Part shown: positions 27,094 to 35,506 of the stretch, one piece after another | Layout of the letters: each line of letters opens with the position of its first letter | Position numbering within the stretch: position 1 is the first letter of the stretch | Assembly: GCF_011764565.1 (NCBI RefSeq) | Contig: NZ_AP022871.1 | Location: 6,386,320-6,450,319 of the forward strand | Length of the DNA: 64,000 nucleotides | Source: Phytohabitans suffuscus | Lineage (GTDB): Bacteria; Actinomycetota; Actinomycetes; Mycobacteriales; Micromonosporaceae | Reading direction: 5' to 3' | Position numbers and translations under genes: made by a program | Notes under the pieces: model-generated | Told to the model about the DNA's origin: nothing | Seen by the model: only the letters and a program-made list of their open reading frames with translations | Database searches by the model: none

Positions 27094-27877
27094 TGACGGC
27101 CCGGCTGTCCAGCGCCGTCGGCGTCGTGCTGGCCAGCGCACGGGTACAGCTCCTCGTGCTCCTCGGCGCCTGGCGGATACCGGTCGTGCTGGGCGTGGTA
27201 CAGGCGTCGCTGCTGCTGCTGGTGGTGCTCGCGCTGCCGGCCCAGGTCACCCCGGCATACGCCAGCCGGGCCGCGGCGGGCGTCCTGCTCATCTCGTTCT
27301 GGTCGGCCACCGTCTGGACCGGCGCCGGCATCCTCCAGCGCGAGCGCGCCGAAGGCACGCTCGCGCCATGCATGGCCGCCGTACGCGACTTCCGGCTCGT
27401 CCTGGTGGGCAAGGCACTTGGTGCGAGCGGGGCCTCCGCGCTGATCACCGGCACCACCATCACGGTGGTGCTGGTCGCCGTCCGCCAGCCGTTGCACGTG
27501 GCGCAGCCCGGATGGCTCGGGGTCGGCCTGCTGGCGGTACTGCTGTCCGGCTTGACCTTCGGCGTCGGCTTGTCGAGCCTGTTCGTCCGCACCAGGTTCG
27601 CGCCGCAGTTGTCCGCGGTGCTGTTGTACCCGGTATTTCTCCTCGGCGGGCTGCTGACGCCACTGTCGTCCATCCCCGCCGGGGTGCGGTGGCTGTCCTG
27701 GGGGTCAGCTTGCGCTGGGGCATGGCCTTTCTGGCCAGCGCGATCTCCGGAACCGCCGACATGTTCGCGCTGCTCATGCTGATCGGAACTACCGCGGCGT
27801 ACGCGGTGGTGGCCGCGCTGGCCTTCAACCGGTTCAGCATTATCGCGCGGACGAAGGGAACGATCGACCATGTCTAG
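27093..27877 (+). CDS. ABC-2 type permease, first subunit (apparent frameshift)
   Basis: Membrane protein of about 261 residues after correction, starting MTARLSSAVGVVLASARVQL with about six hydrophobic segments of the ABC-2 type. As given, the frame breaks at the G5 run 27700-27704; one more G restores VRWLSWGVSLRWGMAFLASA and a hydrophobic C-terminus ending RTKGTIDHV. It starts within the ATPase stop (GTGATG) and overlaps the second permease by 8 bp. It is one half of the export channel. Confidence 0.82.
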
Positions 27878-28676
27878 CGGTCGGCTTCGGCGGTACCCCG
27901 CAAGCGGTCTGCTCTGGCGCTACGGCGAGACGATCCGCGCCGGCTACCTCGACCACCGGACCGCGAACCCGTGGCGGCTCAACGCCATCATCACCTGGCC
28001 GCGCGCGATCCTGCAGTGCTACTTCTTCGTGCTGCTCGGTGCCAGCAGCGACCGGAGCAGGCTGGCGTTCGCCTTCGTGGGCGCGGTCGTGCTGTCCCTG
28101 ACGCTGCCCACTATCGTCTCAATCGGATCGGTGCCGATGTCCGACAAGTGGATGGGTACGTTCCACCGCATCCGGCTGGGCCAGCTCCCGGCATTCACAG
28201 TCTTCGCTTTGCGGGCGGTGCCCTACCTCCTTGACGCGCTTATCATGATGGCGCTGTGTGCGCTCGCCGTTGGCACACTGACCGGTCAGCTGGTCCTCGC
28301 CGTCAAGCTTCTGGCCCTGGCTCCGGTGCTCATGCTGTTGGCTGCGACAAGCGCCGCGGCCGGGCTGGCGGTGGCATCCGCCGCCATCCCGAACAAGGCC
28401 GACGTGCTGCTGGGCAACACCATGATGTACCTGATCGTCGCGGCGGGAGGAGTCATCGTGCCGCCCGGCCGCATCCCGTGGCTGGATACCATCGGCCAGT
28501 TCCTGCCGATACGCAACGGGTTGCTCGCGGTCCGGGCGCTGCTCGACGGTGGCCCCTGGGCCGCGCACCTGCTGGCCGAGATCGGCGTCGGCGTCGCCTG
28601 GGCGCTGCTCGGCGTGCTCGGCTACCGCCTCCACATTGGACTTTCCAGGCGGAGAGGACTCGACGCGTTCGCATGA
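27870..28676 (+). CDS. ABC-2 type permease, second subunit
   Basis: Membrane protein of 268 residues with six probable membrane segments, including ILQCYFFVLLGASS, FAFVGAVVLSLTLPTIVSIG and MYLIVAAGGVIVPPGRIPWL. Late ABC-2 features are visible as QFLPIRNGLLAVRALLDGGP, the usual cytoplasmic re-entry before the last helix. It pairs with the permease immediately upstream and the ATPase at 26134. Its stop overlaps a short open frame (ATGA). Confidence 0.88.
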   Translation: MSSGRLRRYPASGLLWRYGETIRAGYLDHRTANPWRLNAIITWPRAILQCYFFVLLGASSDRSRLAFAFVGAVVLSLTLPTIVSIGSVPMSDKWMGTFHRIRLGQLPAFTVFALRAVPYLLDALIMMALCALAVGTLTGQLVLAVKLLALAPVLMLLAATSAAAGLAVASAAIPNKADVLLGNTMMYLIVAAGGVIVPPGRIPWLDTIGQFLPIRNGLLAVRALLDGGPWAAHLLAEIGVGVAWALLGVLGYRLHIGLSRRRGLDAFA

Positions 28677-28852
28677 CCCTGCTAGCCGGCGCTCCACGAC
28701 AGGTCCGGCTCGGCGCGTCTGCCGCCGCGCAGCGACCCGGACCTGTCGCCGCTCGCGCGGGTCATGCGCCCTTCCGGCCCCCTGTAGCCGATCCTCCGAC
28801 TCGGTCGCTGGCGCTCCCTCGCTCAAGTCTGGCTGCGGGGGCCGGCGCATGA
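28673..28852 (+). CDS. Possible 59-residue coupled small ORF
   Basis: The frame begins in an ATGA overlap with the permease stop and ends in an ATGA overlap with the adenylation gene, so its junctions look like those of the real genes around it. The product (starting MTLLAGAPRQVRLGASAAAQ) is rich in Ala, Pro and Arg and matches no family I know. About one third of its codons end in A or T, far more than in neighbouring genes, which argues against selection as a protein. It could be an untranslated spacer, a coupling leader, or a degenerate carrier or precursor peptide. Confidence 0.25.
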   Translation: MTLLAGAPRQVRLGASAAAQRPGPVAARAGHAPFRPPVADPPTRSLALPRSSLAAGAGA

Positions 28853-30318
28853 CCGGCTCGCCATGCCCGCTGCTGGGCCGCTTCCAGGCCGTGCGCGACT
28901 CCTGCCCCGGCGCCCCGGCACTGGCCGGCCCGCAGGGCGTCATCACCTACTATGAGCTCGCCGTGCGTGCCAACGAGTGGCGGGATCGGCTGCTCGCTCT
29001 TTCACTGCCACCGCGTACCGCGGTCGCCGTGCTCTCCAACGGGTCGGCGGCTCTGGTACCGGCGTTTCTTGGCGTGCGGGCGGCCGGCGCCGTGCCGCTG
29101 CTGGTCGACACCCTTATCCCGCCGGACCGGCGCGCTGACATGATCTCGGTGTCGCGGTCGGCTGCCGTGGTGGATGCCGCCGCGGGTTCGGTGACCCGGC
29201 TCGACGGCGCCGACCCGGTGAGCCTGCCGCCGCAGGCCGGATACCTCGCGTTCTCCTCGGGCAGCCAGGGCCCGCCGAAGGGGATCATCGGCAATGCGGC
29301 CGGCGCCGCCGCGTTTCTGGACTGGGAACGCGAGATGCTGGGACTCGGTAGCACCATCCGCGGGGCCCTGCTCACCTCACCGTCGTTCGACGTCGTTCTG
29401 CGCGACATGCTGTTGCCACTGCTCTGCGGTGGCGTGCTGTGCGTGCCGGAGGCCGCGGTACGAACCGACCCGCCCTCGGTCGTCGGCTGGCTGGCGCGCA
29501 ACGCCGTCAACGTCGTCCATCTGGTGCCGAGCCTGAGTACCCGCTGGGTCGCCGGCGCCGGCACCACCCGGTTGGACGCGCTGCGCTGGTCCCTGTTCGC
29601 CGGCGAACCGCTCTACTCGCGCCACGTGCGGCAGTGGAAGTCCGTCGCACCGGACACCCGCGTCGTCAACCTGTACGGCCCATCGGAGACGACACTGGCG
29701 AAATACTGGCACATCGTCGAGGAGCCGGTGCCCGCCGGGCTGCAACCGGTCGGTCGTGGCCTGCCCGGCACCCGCCTGCGCGCCGACCCCATCGGCGAGG
29801 CCGGGCCGGGGGAGGGCGAGGCCGTCGACGGCTCGTTCCGGATCACGCTGGAGACACCGGACGGCTCGCTCGGGTACCTGCTGGCCAGTGCCAGCGACGC
29901 CGACCGCCGGGCCCTGGTCCGCCGGGACGGGACGACGACGTTCGTGACCCAGGACCGTGGCCGGCTCCACCCCGGCGGGCTGCTGATAGTCGAGGGGCGC
30001 CTGGACGGTCTGGTCAAGCGAAACGGGGTCCTGGTTGATCTCGCCCACATCACCGCCGAGGCGCTCGCCGATGCCGGTGTCACCCAGGCGTACTGCTTCC
30101 AGGTCGACCCGGACGCGGCCGGCCGCATCCTCCTCGCGGTCGAGGGCAGCGCCGCCTTCTCTCTGCCGGCGCTGACCCGACGCCTGCGCCGCGCGCTCGG
30201 CCCGGCGATGCCCAACGAGATCGTGCACGTCGACCGGATGCCGGTGCTGCCCAATGGGAAGATCGACCGGCGGAGTCTACGGCTCATGCTGGAGCGGCTG
30301 GGGGTGGCGAAGAAGTGA
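28849..30318 (+). CDS. Stand-alone amino acid adenylation (A-domain) protein
   Basis: ANL enzyme of 489 residues. A3 loop: YLAFSSGSQGPPKG, where TSG is replaced by SSG. Substrate pocket region: SPSFDVVLRDMLLPLLCGG with Asp181 at the position that binds the amino group of alpha-amino acids. A5: VVNLYGPSETTLAK. C-terminal lysine: LPNGKIDRR, with Lys471. It therefore probably activates an amino acid and loads a separate PCP (25889 or 31073). Coupled starts and stops place it in the rightward operon; specificity is not predicted. Confidence 0.85.
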   Translation: MTGSPCPLLGRFQAVRDSCPGAPALAGPQGVITYYELAVRANEWRDRLLALSLPPRTAVAVLSNGSAALVPAFLGVRAAGAVPLLVDTLIPPDRRADMISVSRSAAVVDAAAGSVTRLDGADPVSLPPQAGYLAFSSGSQGPPKGIIGNAAGAAAFLDWEREMLGLGSTIRGALLTSPSFDVVLRDMLLPLLCGGVLCVPEAAVRTDPPSVVGWLARNAVNVVHLVPSLSTRWVAGAGTTRLDALRWSLFAGEPLYSRHVRQWKSVAPDTRVVNLYGPSETTLAKYWHIVEEPVPAGLQPVGRGLPGTRLRADPIGEAGPGEGEAVDGSFRITLETPDGSLGYLLASASDADRRALVRRDGTTTFVTQDRGRLHPGGLLIVEGRLDGLVKRNGVLVDLAHITAEALADAGVTQAYCFQVDPDAAGRILLAVEGSAAFSLPALTRRLRRALGPAMPNEIVHVDRMPVLPNGKIDRRSLRLMLERLGVAKK

Positions 30319-31003
30319 CCGGTACCGTCCTCACCTTCGTCTATCCCGGGCCCTACGCCACGGGGCAGCTGGCCACGCTGGGCGTCGAGCGGCACGGCGT
30401 GCCGGTGCGGCACGTGCTGCAGGAGACGCTGCCCGAGAGGTCACCGCCGCCGACTACGCCAGGGTCATCTTCGAGCGGTGCGACCTGGCCGAGGTCGACG
30501 TGTCGACGGTCGTCTCGTACTGCGCCGCCGGGCAGTTCGCGTCGGAGCTGGCGCCGATGTGCGCCGGCGGGGCCGGCCGGATGCCGCGGATGATCCGGGT
30601 CAATCCCGAGTTTCCGACCCTCGACATCCTCGTCCACACGATAGAGAAAGCGCTGCGCCGCCCGCTGCCCGGCCCGGACGGTGCACCGCTCACCCTGGAC
30701 GACCTGACGCTCTCGTTCTTCGACGGGCTGCAGCAGGAGCTGGCTAGGACGCTCCTCGCGACGGTGGGTGGCTCGGGCACGGTCGCCAAGGATCTGAGCC
30801 GGATGCAGATCGACTGGGTTGTCCACCTGGTCGCGGCGGCCCGCACCAGCGGTCCGGTGAACCTCGCGGACGAGGTGCACCTGACCGCGGCCGACCACCC
30901 CTGCCATGCCGCCTGCCCGGCCCGCCATCAGGTCGTCTGCGACGACTCCGACGATGTGTTAGCCGCGCCCGCCGTCATCGAGGCGATCCTCGCACAGCAC
31001 TGA
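30315..31003 (+). CDS. Thioesterase-like alpha/beta-hydrolase homologue (apparent frameshift)
   Basis: About 229 residues after correction, the length of NRPS type II thioesterases. It begins VLTFVYPGPYATGQLATLG. The segment STVVSYCAAGQFASELAPM sits where a GHSMG/GWSxGG nucleophile elbow would be, giving Cys instead of Ser. The C-terminus (VVCDDSDDVLAAPAVIEAIL) resembles the TE tail but lacks the usual His. As given, the frame breaks near the CCC at 30432-30434; one added C joins RHVLQETLP to REVTAADYARVIF. GTG start overlaps the adenylation stop. Function is uncertain: an altered TE, acyltransferase or inactive partner. It is the last gene of the rightward operon. Confidence 0.55.
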
Positions 31004-31008
31004 ACACG

Positions 31009-31032
31009 CGATCTGCCCGTCAGGGCAGATCG
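31009..31032. terminator. Bidirectional hairpin terminator between convergent operons
   Basis: Perfect 10-bp stem CGATCTGCCC / GGGCAGATCG with the 4-nt loop GTCA, placed in the 69-bp gap between the stops of two convergent operons. There is no T-tract, which is common in actinomycetes. Confidence 0.8.
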
Positions 31033-31072
31033 ATCGGATTGGTTCCTGAGGGCGGTGCCGACCGGCAGCCGG

Positions 31073-31345
31073 CTATCCAGCAGTCTGCGCGATCCGCGCC
31101 AGGATGTTCCGCACGACCGCGTCCGGCGTCGGTTCGGTCACGAACTCACGCGCGGTCACCGCGAGGCCGCGGCTGTCCAGGGCGCTGATCAGGCGCAGCA
31201 TACCCAGCGAGTCTCCGCCCCGGCGGAAGAAGTTGTCCTCGCCCGCGAGTGCGGCACCCGCGAGTTCGGCGTCGGGCAGCGCGGCCGCGAACTCCTGCTG
31301 GACCGCGGCCCGCACCGCGTCTTCGGTCCACCTTGATGCGGTCAT
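31073..31345 (-). CDS. Stand-alone carrier protein, last gene of the beta-lactam operon
   Basis: Carrier protein of 90 residues with NFFRRGGDSLGMLRLISALD; Ser46 is the phosphopantetheine site. The start overlaps the stop of the S66-type gene (ATGA), so the two are translationally coupled and probably work together. Being in the pcb/cef operon, it suggests that a carrier-bound acyl or aminoacyl group is used in making or modifying the beta-lactam. The adenylation protein at 28849 is a candidate loader. Confidence 0.88.
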   Translation of the reverse strand: MTASRWTEDAVRAAVQQEFAAALPDAELAGAALAGEDNFFRRGGDSLGMLRLISALDSRGLAVTAREFVTEPTPDAVVRNILARIAQTAG

Positions 31346-32355
31346 CGGGCCGCCGGCGCGAAGTGAAGACCGACGCCGGATTCGAGGACGACATCCGCGC
31401 CATAAGGCAGCACCCACACCGGGTCCGTGTGGCCGATGTCGGCGTTGGCCAGGACGGGATAGTCGACCGGCCCGACCACATCGGCCAGAGTCGTGGCTAC
31501 CAGGTTGGCCCACTCGGCCGGCTCGTGACGGGGGTCGGTACCGACCACCATGCCGGCGAGGGCGGTGAGGTCGACCCGATCCGCGAGGTCCTTGAGCAGG
31601 CTCGCCACGGGTGCCGGGTTGTTCGGCATCACGTGCCAGAACAGGACTGTCCCGGCCAGGTCGGGGGTGAACCGGTCCAGGCACCGCAGGAGGTAGGCCA
31701 TCTCGCCGCCGACGAACTGCCCCTTGCCCAGGCCCTCCGCCAGCCAGTGCCAGCCGCCTTCGATGCTGCGGGTACGCGGCGTCGCCTCGATCTGCGGGTC
31801 CATCCACGGGAAGTATTCGTTCGTCCGGTCCGGTACGGGTTGGTAGGAAAGGGTTCCCTCGAAGGTCACCGCCCGGTACAGGGATGCGGCGGTCTCCGCG
31901 AACATCCCACCGACCTCGCCGCACTCGGCCATGAACGCGGCGCCGTAGTAGGAGACGAGATCGGCCTCGTACAGCAGGTACTGGTGCAGCCACACGTTCT
32001 CGCAATGGCCGAGAAACGGCTTCGGGTTGCGCCGGATGGCCGGCGCGTCCAGCAGCGGTAGCAGCTCCCAGGACGTGGCGCCGCCACCCGCCGACATGAC
32101 CGCGTCCACTCCGGGATCGGTGAACGCGGCCATGAAGTCGCCCGCGCGGTGCTCGGCAATCCCGGCCGACCGTCCGTCGTCGGTGATGTCAAAAGCGTGC
32201 TCCCCATAGGACACTTCGAACCCCATCGCCCGCAGCGCCCGCTCGGCACGCTGGACGCGCTGGGGCGCGTACGACATCGACGGCCACGCCGGGTTCACGA
32301 TGCGGATGTTCGCACCGGGGGCCAGCAACGGCGGCCGCCGGACCGTCCTTGCCAT
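31342..32355 (-). CDS. S66-peptidase-fold (LD-carboxypeptidase/MccF-like) protein with Cys at the nucleophile position
   Basis: Protein of 337 residues. It has the S66 landmarks: N-terminal LLAPGANIRIVNPAWPS, then AVMSAGGGATSWELLPLLD, NPKPFLGHCENVWLH, YYGAAF, the GKGQFVGGEMAYLL loop, and the C-terminal DIGHTDPVWVLPYGA with the catalytic-type His309. Family members have a Ser nucleophile in a G-Y/H-S-D motif; here the aligned residue is Cys118. The strand that usually carries the catalytic Glu (LFxE) reads VLFWHV, so that acid also seems changed. The fold assignment is strong; the activity is not. Coupling to a carrier protein suggests acyl transfer or side-chain exchange on the beta-lactam, as an alternative to MccF-like detoxification. 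ATG at 32355, 8 bp after cefE. Confidence 0.75.
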   Translation of the reverse strand: MARTVRRPPLLAPGANIRIVNPAWPSMSYAPQRVQRAERALRAMGFEVSYGEHAFDITDDGRSAGIAEHRAGDFMAAFTDPGVDAVMSAGGGATSWELLPLLDAPAIRRNPKPFLGHCENVWLHQYLLYEADLVSYYGAAFMAECGEVGGMFAETAASLYRAVTFEGTLSYQPVPDRTNEYFPWMDPQIEATPRTRSIEGGWHWLAEGLGKGQFVGGEMAYLLRCLDRFTPDLAGTVLFWHVMPNNPAPVASLLKDLADRVDLTALAGMVVGTDPRHEPAEWANLVATTLADVVGPVDYPVLANADIGHTDPVWVLPYGADVVLESGVGLHFAPAAR

Positions 32356-32363
32356 GGGCGGGC

Positions 32364-33305
32364 CTACCTGGCGGCGGCAGACGTGTGCATGGTGATGTAG
32401 TTCGTGCCGATCCAGTCGGCGAAGGTGGCCGTCTCGCCGGTCACGCTTACGTCGAAACCGCATCGGCGCGCCTCCGGGACCGAGAATGTGAAGTCGGGGC
32501 TGGGGCGCAGGAAGAAGACGCTGGAGGTGCGGGAGCTGCCCGCACGCTGGCCGGCCGGCGGCGCCGCGACATGGTGCTTGGGAGCCAGCACCGCACCACC
32601 GGACACCAGGCTGGCAACCGCGCCGCACATGACGACGATCGCATCCGGCACGTACGGCAGCGGTACCATCTCCTCACCGATCAGGGCGTGCAGGCTGACG
32701 AACCCGTTCGCGCACGGCGTCTGGTGGATCAGCGTGATGATGGACAGGTCGTAGTGCGGCGCCATCCGCAGCGGCTCCGCTTCGGCCACCCGGTTTTCGG
32801 AGACCTCCGGAAAGTACCGCAGCCGCAACACCGGGTCGCAGTCCAGCAGGTTGTCGAGGCCGCCGTCGGGCTGCGCTCCGACCGCGTTGAGCACCTCGCG
32901 GGCGGTCGTTTTGCTGATCGCGTAGAGCTGGTCGAAGTACCTCGTCCAGACGGCCTCGAACGTGCTGTCGGGGAACAGGTTTCCGTCGATTCCCATCGAG
33001 AATGACATCGAATAGTCGGTGTAGGTCCCGGTGTTGGTGACCTGTGCGGTGCTCTCCGCCTCCAGTCCGGAGTATCCCCGGCGGATGTTCGGCGTGCGGG
33101 TGGTGACCTGGTCCTTCTCCGCCGCGGTGGCGGTGGTGAAGAAGCGCATCGCCGTGTCGGTGGCACGTTGGTGGTCCGCTGCCGAGGCACCGTATTCGGT
33201 TAGGTAGAAGACGCCCATCCCGGTCAGGCAGCGGCGCAACTCGTCCTGGTGCCGGCCTGTGCGCAGGTCGGCCAGGCTGAAGGTCGGTACCGTTGAGGCC
33301 ATCAT
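32364..33305 (-). CDS. cefE: Deacetoxycephalosporin C synthase-type expandase (CefE-like 2OG oxygenase)
   Basis: Fe(II)/2-oxoglutarate oxygenase of 313 residues, co-linear with Streptomyces DAOCS apart from one extra N-terminal residue. It shares blocks such as RRGYSGLEAESTAQVTNTGT, QTPCANGFVSLHA and AGSSRTSSVFFLRP. Iron ligands are His184, Asp186 (APHYDLS) and His244 (APKHHVAAP). Arg259 and Ser261 bind 2-oxoglutarate. It should expand the penam ring of penicillin N to the cephem. As no second copy is present although cmcH is, it may also do the 3'-hydroxylation (CefF reaction). The first ATG overlaps the cefD stop; the second Met, one codon on, gives exactly the family register. Confidence 0.92.
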   Translation of the reverse strand: MMASTVPTFSLADLRTGRHQDELRRCLTGMGVFYLTEYGASAADHQRATDTAMRFFTTATAAEKDQVTTRTPNIRRGYSGLEAESTAQVTNTGTYTDYSMSFSMGIDGNLFPDSTFEAVWTRYFDQLYAISKTTAREVLNAVGAQPDGGLDNLLDCDPVLRLRYFPEVSENRVAEAEPLRMAPHYDLSIITLIHQTPCANGFVSLHALIGEEMVPLPYVPDAIVVMCGAVASLVSGGAVLAPKHHVAAPPAGQRAGSSRTSSVFFLRPSPDFTFSVPEARRCGFDVSVTGETATFADWIGTNYITMHTSAAAR

Positions 33306-34504
33306 CTCGTCCTGACTCCTCTCAGGAGGGACTCGAGCGCCTCAGCGAGGCGCTCGATGTCGTCCGTGGTGTTGAAGAAGTGCGTCGAGACCCGGATCAG
33401 CGGGCGCCGTGGATCCTCGATGACCGCGACATCGACGCGGAAGCGTTCCCAGAGCCCGAGGCTCAATGCCGCGGCGTCGGTACCGACCGGAAGGGCGAAG
33501 GCGGTCATCCCGCCACTGAGCGCGGGGTGGTCCGGCGTTACCGGGATCAGGCCACGTCGGCCGGTCAACCGTTCCCGTACCTGCCCGGCGAGCTCGCGCA
33601 TCCGGGCCATGACGCGGGGCGGCCCTATCCCGGCCTGCACATCGGTCGCCTCCGGCAGCACCAGCCATGGGCAGATGTCCCGGGTGCCTTCGACCTCGAA
33701 CCGGCGCAGCGGCTGCCGGTAGCCCCAGCTGACCTGCATCGGCTCCAGCCGTTCCAGCGCGCCTGGTCCACAGTGGAGGAACCCGGTGCCGACGGGTGCC
33801 AGCAGCCATTTGTGCGCGCTACCGGCGTAGTAGTCGCACGGCAGGTCTGCCAGATCCAGGTCGGTGAAGGCCGGGCCGTGGGCACCGTCGACGACGGTGG
33901 TGATACCACGCGCGGCGGCCAGGTCGCACAGCTGGTGCACTGGCATGACCAGCCCGGTCGCCGAGATGACGTGACTGAAGAAGAACATCCTCGTCCGCGC
34001 ACTCATCGCCGCGGCCGCGGCCGCGGCGATCTCGTCTGGGCCGGCCGGGTCCCGCGGCAGCCGCAGCACCTTGACGGCCAGGCCCTGCCGCTGCGCGGCG
34101 CGCTGCCAGCACTCGCGCATCGGCCCGTACTCCTGGTCGGTCAGCAGGATCTCGCCGGGCGAGGCCAGCGAGAGGCCGGACGCGACCAGGTTCACCGCAC
34201 CGGTCACGTTCGTGGTGAGCACCAGCTGGCGCGGGTCCCCGTCGAGGTACCGGGCCAGGCGCTCCCGGGCCGCCGACAGCAGCGGCGGTAGGCGGCGCAG
34301 CTGGAAGTCGACCGGCTCCGCGGCAAGGTGCCGCCGGTATCCGCTGACCTGTTCGAAGACAGTCCGGGGCAGTGGCCCGATCGATCCCGCGTTGAGGTAG
34401 GTGACTGTGGGGTCGAGCAGCATCAGGTCGCGGGCCGCGGCCCAGTCGACGGCCGGGAACTCGCCCGACGCCGGGTGTCTGAGGGTTTGCGTGTCCGTCG
34501 GCAT
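33302..34504 (-). CDS. cefD: Isopenicillin N epimerase
   Basis: PLP enzyme of 400 residues matching bacterial CefD: ARDLMLLDPTVTYLNAGSIG, LTTNVTGAVNLVASGLSL, FFFSHVISATGLVMPVHQL, VVDGAHGPAF and the PLP lysine Lys232 in YAGSAHKWLLAPVG. EGTRDICPWL is another CefD hallmark. It converts isopenicillin N to penicillin N by epimerising the aminoadipyl side chain. It lies 6 bp after pcbC, and its stop overlaps the cefE start. Its presence shows the route goes to cephems by the bacterial pathway and that the aminoadipyl side chain is made in D form at this step. Confidence 0.93.
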   Translation of the reverse strand: MPTDTQTLRHPASGEFPAVDWAAARDLMLLDPTVTYLNAGSIGPLPRTVFEQVSGYRRHLAAEPVDFQLRRLPPLLSAARERLARYLDGDPRQLVLTTNVTGAVNLVASGLSLASPGEILLTDQEYGPMRECWQRAAQRQGLAVKVLRLPRDPAGPDEIAAAAAAAMSARTRMFFFSHVISATGLVMPVHQLCDLAAARGITTVVDGAHGPAFTDLDLADLPCDYYAGSAHKWLLAPVGTGFLHCGPGALERLEPMQVSWGYRQPLRRFEVEGTRDICPWLVLPEATDVQAGIGPPRVMARMRELAGQVRERLTGRRGLIPVTPDHPALSGGMTAFALPVGTDAAALSLGLWERFRVDVAVIEDPRRPLIRVSTHFFNTTDDIERLAEALESLLRGVRTR

Positions 34505-34510
34505 GTGGCC

Positions 34511-35506
34511 TCAGGTCTGGCCGTTCTTGTCGATCAGCGCTTGGAGCCCGTTTTGCAGGTAGTCGCCGTACCGGACGGCCCGGTTGCCCTCGGCGGACGG
34601 TCCGTCGGTCGACGGCGAACCGTCCGGATGGAACGGCTCGAGGATACTTTCGTTGCCTGTGTGCACGAAGAACGGCAACGACAGCCGCGCCGCGTTGATG
34701 AACGTCACCCGGTGGTTCGGCGCCGGGTACCAGCCGTTGGTCAGGTGCGCCATGAAGGTCCCGCAGTTGATCAGAAAGTCGTCCGCGGAGACCGGGACGT
34801 CCAGCCAACCCTCGGCGGTCTCCACCTGCAGGTTGGGCACCGGTGTCTGGAACAGCACGGTGATCAGCGAGACGTCCTGGTGGTCCTCGAAGCTCAGAGC
34901 GCGACCGTCGGGGCCGGTCTTGACCGGCGGGTAATGCTCGAGCCGGGGATAGCGGATCAGCGAGACCGCGGAGAGCGTGTCCGCCGCGGTGACGTGGGCG
35001 TCGAAGTATCGCTCCGGCTTGCCCAGCGCCAGGGCGAACCCGCGCAGCAGCACCAGCGACAGGTCGAGCATCTCCTGGAAGTACTGCTCACAGTACGCCC
35101 GGAAACCGGGGTGGGCCGTCTCGTCCGGCCACCAGTTGACCTCGTGCATCGGGGTCCCCGCCTTGATCTGGGGGTGGTCCGGGGTGAAGGACGGGTTCAG
35201 ATAGCAGAACGACTCGACCGCCTTGCGGCCGGGAACCGCCATGTAGTACCCGTTGCGCACATGCGGGTTGGCCTTGTTGTAGGCGTTGATCGCGAGCCGG
35301 AACTTCTCCTCGTCGGTCATCGTGCCGTGGAACCGCTCCACCACGTCCTGCAGGCGGTGGACGTTGATGCCGTGGCCGGCTGCGTAGAAGAAGCCGGAGC
35401 CGCGGCAGGCGGTGTCGATCTCCTTCGCGACCCTGAGCTTGGCTTGCGGGTCGTCGCCGGTCAGCGGCGAGATGTCGATGGTGGGGGCGTTGGCTGGCTC
35501 GTTCAT
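34511..35506 (-). CDS. pcbC: Isopenicillin N synthase
   Basis: IPNS of 331 residues, nearly the same length as Streptomyces enzymes. It has PTIDISPLTGDDPQAKLRVA, ACRGSGFFYAAGHGI, YYMAVPGRKAVESFCYLNPS and KAGTPMHEVNWWPDE. Iron ligands: His209 and Asp211 (FEDHQDVSLITVLFQT) and His265 (APNHRV). The RxS substrate motif is Arg274-Ser276. It closes ACV to isopenicillin N with O2, forming the beta-lactam and thiazolidine rings. The ATG overlaps the pcbAB stop (ATGA). All catalytic residues are present. Confidence 0.96.
   Translation of the reverse strand: MNEPANAPTIDISPLTGDDPQAKLRVAKEIDTACRGSGFFYAAGHGINVHRLQDVVERFHGTMTDEEKFRLAINAYNKANPHVRNGYYMAVPGRKAVESFCYLNPSFTPDHPQIKAGTPMHEVNWWPDETAHPGFRAYCEQYFQEMLDLSLVLLRGFALALGKPERYFDAHVTAADTLSAVSLIRYPRLEHYPPVKTGPDGRALSFEDHQDVSLITVLFQTPVPNLQVETAEGWLDVPVSADDFLINCGTFMAHLTNGWYPAPNHRVTFINAARLSLPFFVHTGNESILEPFHPDGSPSTDGPSAEGNRAVRYGDYLQNGLQALIDKNGQT

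Noticed and set aside
31342..32628. Longer start for the S66-type protein at 32628
   Set aside because: The extra 91 residues are a shadow of the cefE 3' end; homology starts at the ATG at 32355.
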